Of a DNA stretch of 64,000 nucleotides, positions 23,051 through 34,930 are shown piece by piece. The DNA comes from Daucus carota subsp. sativus (taxonomy: Eukaryota; Streptophyta; Magnoliopsida; Apiales; Apiaceae): positions 3,807,131-3,871,130 of the forward strand of contig NC_030381.2 of NCBI RefSeq assembly GCF_001625215.2, written 5' to 3'. Both the position numbers and the translations under genes were made by a program. The notes under the pieces were generated by a model. That model was not told the origin of the DNA and made no database searches. It was given only the letters and a program-made list of their open reading frames with translations. How positions within the stretch are numbered: position 1 is the stretch's first letter; every line of letters starts with the position of its first letter.

Positions 23051-23683
23051 ATGGATGAAAGAACTGGAGCAAAAGGAAAGTTCAATATTACTGATAATAT
23101 TCACGCGAGAACAGTAGAAGATGTTCTTTATTTCAATTCACTACTCACTTTTGCCGTGTTCATCGGCTTGTCTCAGACATATGAAGCAAATCCCAGCCAA
23201 GAAAAACGTAATAAGTGTACTGCAGGTCCAGAAGTACACAGGATGCTGATCCTCTTCGAAGTTTTAGCCTTTGCTTTTTTCCTTTCATCGAGCCTGTGTG
23301 CGAAAGCACTGAAGCTACTTATAACCTCGCATGAAAAAAGAGTACGTAGTGTTTTTTTCATTAACCGATCCTTCCAGTTGAAGAACCTGTTGTTGGTTTC
23401 TACAGCAGGTTCATCTTTGGCCGGGATATTTTCGCTTGTATTCTCGGTTTTTTGTTTAGTTCAAATGCAGGTGGGTGCGTATTCTTGTGCAAGTACAGAA
23501 ACAAGAATAATCATAGGGTTGTTTTTTGTAATTAGTTTCAGCTCTCTGGGACTCTATGTTACCTCCATGATTTTTGGTTTTAAGGCTTCTTATGATATTA
23601 AGGATCATCCTGGACAAGTAGAGATCAGTGGTGCTGATCCTGAGTTTCAACAAATTTCTAATAGTGGAAATAGAATCATATGA
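23051..23683 (+). CDS. Four-pass membrane protein, tandem family copy 6
   Basis: Open 210-residue frame from ATG 23051, retaining all four hydrophobic segments (VLYFNSLLTFAVFIGLS; FEVLAFAFFLSSSLCAKALKL; the AGSSLAGIFSLVFSV region; FVISFSSLGLYVTSMIFGF) and the conserved Cys residues. The usual ending GNRIDVG is altered: a short insertion ('atat') in the last codons gives GNRII and an earlier stop. That should be harmless. With copy 2 this is the copy most likely to work. It belongs to the same MEE60-like family; function unknown. Confidence 0.78.
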   Translation: MDERTGAKGKFNITDNIHARTVEDVLYFNSLLTFAVFIGLSQTYEANPSQEKRNKCTAGPEVHRMLILFEVLAFAFFLSSSLCAKALKLLITSHEKRVRSVFFINRSFQLKNLLLVSTAGSSLAGIFSLVFSVFCLVQMQVGAYSCASTETRIIIGLFFVISFSSLGLYVTSMIFGFKASYDIKDHPGQVEISGADPEFQQISNSGNRII

Positions 23684-24511
23684 TGTAGGATGAGCTACTT
23701 TCTTCTTAAAATCCTAGTATACTGTTTCAAATTAGTCCCCTTGTGTCTGGGTTGTACATAATATAAAATATTCCCTCTGTGCTCTTCATTTATTTACAAT
23801 TTTCTGATAATTACTTTAAATATTTTATAAATTTTAATTTTGTAAACTTTTTTTAAAATTTTAACTTTTTATATAAATATTTAAACATTAATTTTTTAAA
23901 CCAAAAAATTTACAATAATTTATAAAATTACCCTTGCAGAGCCCTTAAAATACTTCAAAATAAGTAGTAGGTACCCAAGTTTTGGATGAGGTTCAATGAA
24001 CTGTATGCAGTAGGAACCAGAAGGTGGATTATATAAAATATTTTAATTCATTTTCTGAATTAGATTCTTAATTTCAAATCTTCTTATAAACAGAGATAAT
24101 AAATTATAATTAGTTGTTATGTTGTTGATAGTTTAAATATAAAAATTGCAATTACACTTTATAAAACTAAATCACATACATAAATTATTTATTTATGCGA
24201 TAATAATCAATCAAATTTGAAACTGAAATAAGTTCTGTGAAAATTATAAGTGGTCTGGCCCATTATAAAGTGTGCTGAAACCCAAATACAAAGCCTGCCC
24301 TTCAAGCCCAAAACTGGACTGGACCCAGGTTCTTATTATTATTATCTAATAAAAGTTGCACACGAAAAATCACGTGAAAGCTGCAGGGTTAAAATCGTAA
24401 CTTTCAGCCACAAAATGTCTTGGGGATATCAATTATCGTAAGTAGAATATCCATTACATTTGATCCCCTTGATGCTCCCCAGGAACTCAAGTACTCAAAC
24501 TAGTTCTGTTA
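23684..24511. other. Intergenic between the array and SQD1
   Basis: AT-rich. A weak Stowaway-like end (ATTCCCTCTGTGCTC) occurs at 23769. The remainder is probably the SQD1 promoter. Confidence 0.5.
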
Positions 24512-24599
24512 CTATAAAACACTCGTGTAGCCTTCTAGACAGCAGCTCTGAAGTGACCCAGTTCAATCTTGTTCAGTTTTTTCCAACCATTTCATCAAG
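24512..24599 (+). promoter_or_regulatory. SQD1: SQD1 TATA box and non-coding leader exon
   Basis: CTATAAAAC at about 24512-24519 is followed at about 30 bases by the likely transcription start. A splice donor AAG|GTAATA stands at 24600. The matching acceptor is ACAG at 26781-26784, 26 bases before the ATG, giving a leader intron of about 2.2 kb. The exon limits are inferred from signals only. Confidence 0.6.
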
Positions 24600-24664
24600 G
24601 TAATAATCCTCTAAATTTAATTGTTATTTAAGCTATTATCTGTTACAAAATTTAATCGGTAAAT

Positions 24665-25390
24665 TTTGGCCTTGTTTATATTATAAATATATTCGAAATT
24701 GTAGCTAATGTGATATCGATTGATTATAAAGTTCAAGTCTTTATAGGTTTAATTTGAAGTCTCTAGACTTGTAAGTAAGTAATGTTAGTGTTGTTTATGT
24801 TAATTTGTTCAAGATTTTAGCTACTGTGTTATCTGTTGATAACAAAGTGCAAGTTTTTATATGGGAAAGTGATAAAGTTCAAGTCTTTTTAGGTTTTAGA
24901 TGAAGTTTGTAGTCTCCAGACTTGTAAATGTTGGTGTTGTTTAGGTTAATATGTTCAAGATTTCGGCTAATGTGTTATCTGTTGATTATGAAGTGCAAGT
25001 CGTTATATGGGAACGTGATAAAGTTCAAGTCTTTATAGGTTTCAGATGAAGTTTTTAGTCTCTAGACTTGTAAATTATGCTGGTGTTGTTTATGTTAATT
25101 TGTCAAGATTTCGGCCAATGTGCTATATGTTGATTATGAAGTGCAAGCCGTTATATGAGAAAGTGATAAAGTTCAAGTCTTTATGGGTTTTAGATGAAGT
25201 TTGTTGTCTCTAGACTTGTAAGTAATGTTGGTGTTGTTTATGTTAATTTGTTCAAGATTTCGGCTAATGTGTTATCTGTTGATTATGAAGTGCAAGTCGT
25301 TTTATGAGAAAGTGATAAAGTTTGAGTCTTTATAGGTTTTAGATGTAGGTTGTAGTCTCTAGACCTGTAAGTAATGTTGGTTTTATGTTT
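24665..25390 (+). repeat. About 147-bp tandem repeat in the SQD1 leader intron
   Basis: The motif 'gttcaagtctttataggttt' recurs at about 24731, 24877, 25023, 25171 and (diverged) 25320, giving periods of 146, 146, 148 and 149. Each unit also contains 'tctagacttgtaa', 'ttgtttatgttaat' and 'tgttatctgttgat'. About four and a half units are present. Confidence 0.9.
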
Positions 25391-25744
25391 GAACATGTGG
25401 CAAAGAAACTGATTTTATCCTGTTAATGAAGAGTATGTAGAATATAGTAAGTATTTCTGTATTTGCGGAGGCATGAGTGTAGAGGATGTCGGATGTTGAT
25501 TGGCTTTTTTACTTGGCAAAGATATGTGATTTCTGCTAATTAGTGATGTAATGTAAGTATGGGAAGTCGAAAGATTTGAAATTGAAAGTTGGGAAGCTAC
25601 GGTAAGATATGTGTTTCTGTGAATTAAATTTGCAAATTATTGTGATATTTTTCAAATTTTCATATTTACGTGGAGCTAAAGCAACTGTAGTTCTATATGA
25701 TGCGTTTTACTATTTACAAAAGGTATTTTGTGTCTTGTAAGTAC

Positions 25745-26640
25745 TATATAAGTGGACAATGTGTGTGATGGAGATGAATTTTGAGCATCTGAGGTTCCTT
25801 TCGTAATTTTTTTTCTTTTTCTAATAAGAAGTAGAGCTAACTGCCAAAAAACCCAGTAATTTTTTCGCTAGTTTCCTAATTAACCAACAACGTTTGCTAC
25901 TGACCCGTTTAACCAACAAGCTTTCTAAAATCATGCAAATTTTAATCATGATTAAGTTAGAAAGCTGACCTGGATACTATTTGCCATATCACTAAATAAT
26001 GTCGGAGAAGCTACAAATCATGGTGGAAAAACTTCAAATCGTGCCACTGTTAGTTTACCGGAAGATGGTCTTCCAACCTCACAACCCAATGAGTAGACTT
26101 GATATATTAGAATGCTTATTTTGATGATTATCACCGGAAACATATATTTTTGTCTGATAGTTTATGTCGTGATAATAAGTGTTTGGTTCGTGTCCGAATG
26201 ATTTGAAGGAATTTATGAAATTTATGTCTGGATGATTTGAAGAAATTTCTGAAATTTGTTTTATTAATTTCCTTTTATGAATCTATATTACTGCAGTCCA
26301 GTAGTTAATTTTAGTTAAAAATTGAATAGAATTTTTTGTGTGCGCTATCTTGTTGTGTGATGGTTATTTTGGCAAACTAAATACTCTAAATACTCGTTTG
26401 TGCCACGTGAACTAATCACTTTGAAGCTTAGTTTGACACATCAGCTATCATTAACCATGGTCAGTTTTGGAATCGATTGTTTGCATGATTTTGAAAAGCT
26501 TGTTGGTTAAACGTGTGAGTAACAAATGTTGTTGGTTAATTAACAAACTAGCGAAAAGATTAATGGGTTTTTTGGCAGTTAGCTTTAAGAAGTATTTAAA
26601 TTCCTTTCGTAATTTTATCTGTTCTACTTTCATTATTTTT
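25745..26640. repeat. Dispersed and inverted repeat in the SQD1 leader intron
   Basis: 25745-26140 matches about 12255-12600 and 20220-20577 in the membrane-protein array, including 'gaggttcctt', 'gtagagctaac' and 'gacccgtttaaccaa'. In addition about 25832-25945 is found inverted at 26480-26590 (shared runs 'gcttgttggttaaac' and 'ttttttggcagttagct'), forming a stem of about 110 bases with a loop of about 530. Confidence 0.8.
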
Positions 26641-26753
26641 ATCTGTTTTTGTTCTTCCCGAATAAATTACCAAGCATCTTCTCCTTTTTCGGAAGTTTTA
26701 GACACTCGTAATATGTCATTATTTGTAGTGGTTAATCAAATTCGTGGAAATGA

Positions 26754-28940
<2,187 letters not shown>

Positions 28941-29454
28941 GACCCGAAGACGAGGAGAGACCTTAACAGGTATCAGTAGCATGGAATAGTACAAATGAAT
29001 ATCTCGTCCTTATAGCCCAGTTACTAGATTATATATGCATTATTACATGGTGAACACTAAAGCTAGGCTGTTTACTGTTGTATTCAACAATGTATACTTG
29101 TATTGTAAGTACTATGTTAAAAGGTGAGTTGTTTTGGCACTGTAATGATTTTCAAGAAGCTGAGCTTGTTTTGATCTGAGCAATCATTTACCACCGGTCT
29201 ACTGCTTGAATGCTTGGTATTGTAACATGAGCACAAGGGCTTGAGTTACTGTGTGTAGGGGTGGGTCTAGACTCTAGAGCATGAGTATTAAAAAGATTTC
29301 TATTAAACTTTTTCTGGAGGAAAACATTGAATCCATATTGAGTAACTTTAAAAAACGGGTGATCCGGATCGGAGGGGGAGGTTATATATATAATACGTTA
29401 ATAAATCGCTATTTTATAATAATCAAGTTGTTTTCCACGCAAATTTTTTGAGTC
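28941..29454. other. SQD1 3' region and intergenic
   Basis: Likely 3' untranslated sequence of SQD1 to about 29200, then AT-rich spacer without coding potential. Confidence 0.5.
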
Positions 29455-29780
29455 ACATCCATGAGGAGTTTGGTTTAGTGAAAAAAATTTATGTTACAGG
29501 ATATAGACATGTGAGTTGGTTTACGTTACGGAAAAAAAATATGTATTCTGCGTAGATTAATGAAGAGTTGCTTTATATTATGGGAAAAAAATCTACGTTA
29601 CAAAAAAAAGGACAAAAAAGATAAAATCATGTGAGTTGGTTTACGTTATGAAAAAAAGACATGTATTTTGCTTTAGATCCACGAAAAGTTGCTTTATATT
29701 ATGAAAAAGAATTTACGTTACAAAAAAAGATATGTGAGTTGGTTTACGTCACGGAAAAAAAATATGCAAATGTGATTTAT
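29455..29780. repeat. Tandem repeat of about 120 bp
   Basis: The run 'gtgagttggtttacgt' followed by an A-rich tract recurs at 29511, 29631 and 29733, and the half-unit 'agttgctttatattatg' alternates with it. About two and a half units; no coding potential. Confidence 0.75.
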
Positions 29781-29832
29781 ATTAAATACTCGAGAGTAGG
29801 ATACTACGGATGGAGGTATTGACTAGTCATAT

Positions 29833-30457
29833 ATTCCTGTGTCTCACTGGGTGTTTCATATAATTTTTTGACACGTATTTTGATATTCTTATAAAATATA
29901 ATTTTAATATATTTTTCAATGTTCTAAAAATCCCCGATTTAACCGATTAATCCCCGATTAATCCCTTGCAAGGTCGGCCACCGATCCGATTTTTAAAATT
30001 CGATTAATCCTTATATATATATATGTCTTAATCGAAGTATATATGATAAATTATTAGAATTAAAATACTATATTACTTTTAATATGAGTGATTTTAAAGT
30101 TTATGAATATAGTAAATATATTAGTTACTAAATAGCTAATTTAATAATAACCACATATTAAATAATATTTTAATAATAAAATAAATCCGATTTTCACTCC
30201 GATTAATCCTTACGATTAATCCCCGATTTCCGATTAATCCCTGAATCGGTAGCTCAACCGATTAGGTCCGATTCCCGAAATCTGTAACACTGATATTTTT
30301 TTAAAAAAAATTCCTGAATAAAAGTTTGATAAACTTTTACTAATAATAAATATTAAAAAAACATTATGAAATTATACTTTATAGAAGTCTCAAAATACGT
30401 GAATGTAAACAACGAGTTAGGATGGAGTTAGGACTTAGGATGGAGGGAGTATTGAAC
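29833..30457. mobile_element. Stowaway-like MITE split by a nested hAT MITE
   Basis: The right end GGATGGAGGGAGTA is a Stowaway terminus. The left end (tcctgtgtctcactgggtg) is more worn. The sequences flanking the nested element ('ttgacacgtattttgatattc' side and 'tcaaaatacgtgaatg' side) are inverted counterparts, so they were one element before the nested insertion. Confidence 0.55.
29917..30292. mobile_element. hAT-type MITE nested in a Stowaway
   Basis: 376 bases flanked by a perfect 8-base target duplication ATATTTTT (29909-29916 and 30293-30300). Ends are CAATGTTCTAAAAATC and, inverted, CAGTGTTACAGATTTC, as in hAT elements. Many CGATTAATC motifs in both orientations lie near the ends, as expected of subterminal transposase sites. 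Confidence 0.85.
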
Positions 30458-30930
30458 TAAAGATATATAATGTATTCTATTACTGGTAAAAGTTGCCTAC
30501 AACTAGAAATTTGGATGGATATTTTAATAGAAATCCTTCCATATTTCTACGACTGTGAATTGAATAAAGAAATCGATGAAATCATGAAAAAAATTGAAAA
30601 ATTCAAAGAATAATCGGTAAGAAAGAAATGGCCGGAAGAAAACCTTACAAATTCGAAAAGACTTTGTTGATAGGAACTAAAAAGAGATATAAGAATAAAC
30701 AATGCATTTTAGAAAAATCTTATAGTATTTATTGAGTAATTTCAAACATTTAAATATAATATGCATTATATGATACTCTCTCCGTTTCATAATACATGTC
30801 CACTTTTGAACAAATTACGCATATTAAGAAAAACTAACTTTTGTAAAAATCTTTCATTTATTATTGTATTTATTGCATTGACCAAGTATAATATGTGGCA
30901 TATATTTGATCTAGGAGATATAATTTAGTA
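30458..30930. other. Intergenic with a Stowaway-like end
   Basis: ACTCTCTCCGTTTCATAATACATG at about 30775 is a Stowaway-type left terminus. No certain right terminus was seen. Confidence 0.45.
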
Positions 30931-31124
30931 GGATTTGTCTAGTGTGTGCCCATGGGCACATGCTAAGCACTAAAATCCATAAATTTGGAGGGTTTTGATT
31001 GGTGTGGTTGTTGTAAATGCAGGGGGGTCCACCATTATTAGAGAGGGTAAGTCAATCAAAACCCTCCAAATTTATGGATTTTAGTGCTTAGTATGTGCCC
31101 ATGGGCACACACTTGGAAAAACCG
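30931..31124. mobile_element. MULE-type MITE with terminal palindrome, copy B
   Basis: 194 bases, flanked by the perfect 9-base duplication AATTTAGTA (30922-30930 and 31125-31133). Same family as 10074-10265: ends GGATTTGTC and, inverted, CGGTTTTTC, then the palindrome TGTGCCCATGGGCACA in each arm. The arms are complementary over about 70 bases ('gcactaaaatccataaattt' and its inverse), longer and less worn than in copy A. It ends about 190 bases upstream of the heat-shock element. Confidence 0.9.
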
Positions 31125-31311
31125 AATTTAGTAAGGTGTGGTATAAAACTCATTTTGGAAATACAAATATTAATTACACTTCATTGAAAGTTGAAATGGA
31201 CAAGCAATTTGAAACAATTTTTTGTTCTCAATAGTGTACATGTAATATGAAACAGAGGGATAATCTTACAAAATGCAAAAAAAATGCAAAAAAAAAAAAG
31301 AGGTATGGGAA

Positions 31312-31334
31312 GAAGGTTGTAGAACTTTCTAGAG
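31312..31334 (+). promoter_or_regulatory. Five-unit heat-shock element upstream of the HSF gene
   Basis: Alternating units every five bases: GAA (31312-14), TTG (31317-19), GAA (31322-24), TTC (31327-29) and GAG (31332-34). Three units are perfect and two differ by one base. It lies about 210 bases before the ATG, with a possible TATA (ACATAAAATC, about 31470) between. It fits heat-induced and HSF-dependent expression of this gene. Confidence 0.7.
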
Positions 31335-31544
31335 AGAGAGGTGAGACTTGAGAGCCCACTCACTTGATTGCCAGCTGGCGCAGTCATTTACTGACACAAT
31401 AGTCCTAGATTTGACATGTGTCACAAACATCAGACCAATGTACCTTGGAAATATCTCCTCAAGTGACTACATAAAATCTCAAATCCCAATCTGTAAGAAG
31501 AAATAGATTAAAATCCAATTCACTAACATAAAAATCACTAAAAA

Positions 31545-33215
31545 ATGGATTGCACAAGCCCAATGGATCAAGAACTGAAAGTGACGGAGGAAGAAGAAGC
31601 AAAGGCGCTGCTGCAATCTTGCAAAACTGAAGCTCACTCTTCATCATCATCTCCTGCCCCACCACAGCCAGTGGAGGGCCTACTTGAAGTGGGCCCCCCT
31701 CCATTTCTGACCAAGATTTATGAAATGGTGGAAGACCCTTCACTTGATTCTGTGATTTCTTGGAGTGAAGCAAGAAATAGCTTCATTGTGTGGGACAGTA
31801 ATCACTTCTCTATGAACTTGCTTCCAAAATTCTTCAAGCACAGTAATTTTTCGAGCTTTGTTCGCCAGCTCCATACTTATGTAAGTCTTTTTCATTGCAC
31901 TCTTTGAATTTTTCAGCTTTTTCTCGCATGATTTTGGCTTCAATTGTGATGATTAGTTAATGTTGATGTGTTTTCTATCAAGAAGGTCGTGTTCTTTTAA
32001 TTATTTGTTTGTGCATTGGTCCAAAAATTGTATCTGGTGGGGGACGGAATAGGGAGGCTAATCGAGACTGAAGTTTCGGCTCAGTTCAAAAGTTTGATGA
32101 ATTTTTATATTTTCGGTCTTGCTTTGTTTTTTAAAATCAGGATATTTTCACATTTGAACCCAATTGGAATACTCTAATATATTATTGTAGTCATAAGTCC
32201 CCATGTGAGAAAATAAAAAATTATTACTATTGATGAATTGACTGTTTGCCACCCTCACAGTGTGCCTTTGGGAGATACTCTTAGCGTTCATGTGTTATTA
32301 AGATCTTGGAGATATTAGATTATATTGTTTGGTGGTGATGATATTTTACTGAATTTGTAGTTGTTAAAACTTATAGAGTCCATTTTTGCCAAGTATGTTA
32401 TGATTCTAATTGAGTTCAAATGCATTCGGTTGATATAGGGCTTTAGAAAAGTGGACCCTGATCGATGGGAATTTGCACATAGAGGTTTCCTGGGAGGGCA
32501 GAAGCAGCTCTTGAAGTCTATAAAGAGGCGAAGGAATGTATTACGTGGTATGCAACCAAAAGGAGGAGGTCCTTGTGTTGAGTTGGGCAATTATGGCATT
32601 GAAGGGGAGTTGGAAATATTGAAGAGGGATAAAAACATGCTGATGGCAGAAGTTGTAAAGCTTCGCCAACAACAGCAGGAGTCCAAGAAACTAGTTATAG
32701 AGATGGAGAATAAGATGCAAGAAATGGAGTTTAGGCAGAAATTTCTGACGGATTTCCTCTCTATGGCTTTTAGTAATCCTGCATTTCTCCAGCAATATAT
32801 GGAGATGCATGGAGCAAAAATGGATCCGCAAAAGGTTGAGATGAGAAGGAGGCTCACTATGAGCTCTGGAGGGGGAAATTTTCAGGATCAGGCTTCATAT
32901 AATGCAAGTCAACAGCAAGAAACAACTGTAGATGCAGAAAGGGGAATGGAGTCATTCTTGTCGGCTGCAGTGAACAATTCAAGTGACAACACAAGCTCCC
33001 CAAAGCCACCAGCAAATGATGAATACGCAGACGTTTTCAATTGTACGTGGAAGGAATTGCTTGAGAAAGATCTTGGAATTGTGAACGAGGAAGGAGTTGT
33101 AGTAGGCGATCAGCCTGGCGTGGAAGTTGACGATCTGGAAAAATCACCAGGTTGGGATATGGATGAGCTACAAGACCTTGTTGAACAATCAGAATATCTC
33201 AGGTCAGAATTGTGA
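31545..33215 (+). CDS. Class A heat-stress transcription factor (HsfA2/A6/A7-like)
   Basis: Two exons, 31545-31880 and 32439-33215, give 370 residues. The intron sits inside the DNA-binding domain after QLHTY, the conserved place for plant HSFs. The DNA-binding domain is about 51-144 ([15 protein letters not shown] to LLKSIKRRR). The oligomerisation region with class A spacing is about 165-230, with basic residues KRRR at 141-144 as probable nuclear signal. An AHA-type activation motif ([13 protein letters not shown]) and a leucine-rich C-terminus ([14 protein letters not shown]) resembling an export signal follow. The subgroup is judged from motif layout only. Oddity: the recognition helix reads [10 protein letters not shown] where almost all HSFs have FVRQLNTYGF or similar. 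A further AG|GT at 33201 and an acceptor near 33620 would allow an alternative ending two codons longer or shorter. Confidence 0.93.
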
Positions 33216-33884
33216 AGATCAATGTTCATAGAGATAAATGAAGTGTTGTTATGTGTTTGCATTTTGATAATGCAGAAACTTGAAATCGGTCTCTGCAACT
33301 ATATCCCCTTACCTTGGTCTTGTGTATGAATCATAAATATATGTTTCAAGTTCTTCTACTTTTATCTCATCCCTAATTCAATAATTTGTTTCATATACAG
33401 CAAGGGAAGGGGATGGTGAAAGTTGAAAGGAGGCCTTTGTATCATGAATCATTTGATGATATCAGATCATCTATATAGTTTATGATCATTTAATAGTTGC
33501 TTTTTTTCCCTTCTGTCAAAAAAAAAAATAGTTGCTTTTTTCCCCATTTTATCTAGTTCCTAATTACTCTTGGTGTTTGTAATCGTAACTTCTGAGATGT
33601 TTCTTTGCTGCATTTTGCAGGAACTAGGAAAAGATGCAGTCACTATATATTGGAAGGCTCGATCTATTTGTGCAGCTATGGCTTTGTCAACAGGATGGGA
33701 TAGCTTTCTATCACTTAGTATTATTACATGAAGCTACACACCTTCATACTGAGACAGTAGTAGAGGAGTCTTTTTTTATATTTTTCTCTCAGAATTGAGT
33801 TTTTTTTTAAGGAGTTTTGTTAAGCTAAGGTGCTAAAGGAGTTTGTTGAATTTTTTGTGCCTGCAATGATCTATTTAATTATTG
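33216..33884 (+). other. 3' region of the HSF gene
   Basis: Probable 3' untranslated region. TTTTGCAG at about 33613-33620 is a good splice acceptor and may close a 3'-UTR intron. No other gene is seen. Confidence 0.5.
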
Positions 33885-33888
33885 ACAT

Positions 33889-34432
33889 TGAGCCTGTTTG
33901 GTTAGCATTGAAATAATGACTTATGACTTACAGTGACTTAATGTGATAAATTAGTAGTTTAAATTGTGTGTTTGGTTATTCTATATGACAGCTAGTCCAG
34001 AGTATTGGATGGTACTAATATAGGTTCAGCGGAAAAAAAAGCACACTTGTCGTGAAAAATCTTAGGATGAGACAATTTTTTGCTCAATGATACTCTAACA
34101 GCCCTTATATAAATCACAAATTTATGGTTAGCCGTTCAGCGCTTTTTTTGCCTAACGTATGTATGTTAGGGAGCCGAACTCATTTTATGTTATAGATGAA
34201 TTATGAATTACTAAAAATAGAATAATAAAAATAAATCTGATAGGTTATTTATTTGAGTGATTAAATTGACTTTTATTTAAAAATTCACAAAAAAAAAAAA
34301 ATACATCTTACTGGTTTTAAGTCAGTTTATTGCTTATTTTTAATATTAAGTCAGCTTCTAACTTATTATACAAACGTATAGTCGAAAATGACTTAAAACC
34401 TGACTTTAATCGGCGGCAAACAGACTCCTAAT
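33889..34432. mobile_element. Candidate MITE between the convergent HSF and IQD genes
   Basis: Left end GAGCCTGTTTGGTTAGC and right end (inverted) GAGTCTGTTTGCCGCC are similar, and 'atgacttatgactta' on the left has an inverted partner 'aatgacttaaaacctgac' on the right. The termini resemble common plant hAT/Harbinger MITEs. No clear target duplication is visible, so this is tentative. Confidence 0.45.
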
Positions 34433-34930
34433 GCAGTCTTTTTGTTTACTTAATACTACAGATTACTCTTCACTTTTTTGAATTGAAAGCTACCCTAGCA
34501 AAATCAGTCTTCTTATTCAAAAATCAAAAACTTATCTGATTTTTACACAAGGGAAAAAGGGTCAGTTCACCAAAGTTCAGAAAGTAGCAGAAACACATTT
34601 AAAATTTAACTTTGCCACTTTTTAACAGCTTTTTAGGAATTCAAAATTTGAAAAACTTTTTGACAGATTGAGATTTTCTTTCTCTTTTGCTTTTTTGGTC
34701 TCAAGTTCTTAAATTATTGACAATGCTACAAAGTACAAAGTAGCAATTCTGAACACGAACAATCTTTTCGACATTTCTTAACACTCATAACATACAATTC
34801 ATGCTGATCAAGTTACTACAAACAAAGTTTTTTAACGAACTAGTTATCTCACATACATAGAACAACAAGTTGTTGAACATACAGAAAACACATAAACATG
34901 ATGACCTTAAGTTGAAGGAAAAAGTTTGCT

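Noticed and set aside
24665-25390. CRISPR-like or satellite array
   Set aside because: Units are contiguous 147-bp repeats in a plant intron without unique spacers, and there are too few for a satellite block.
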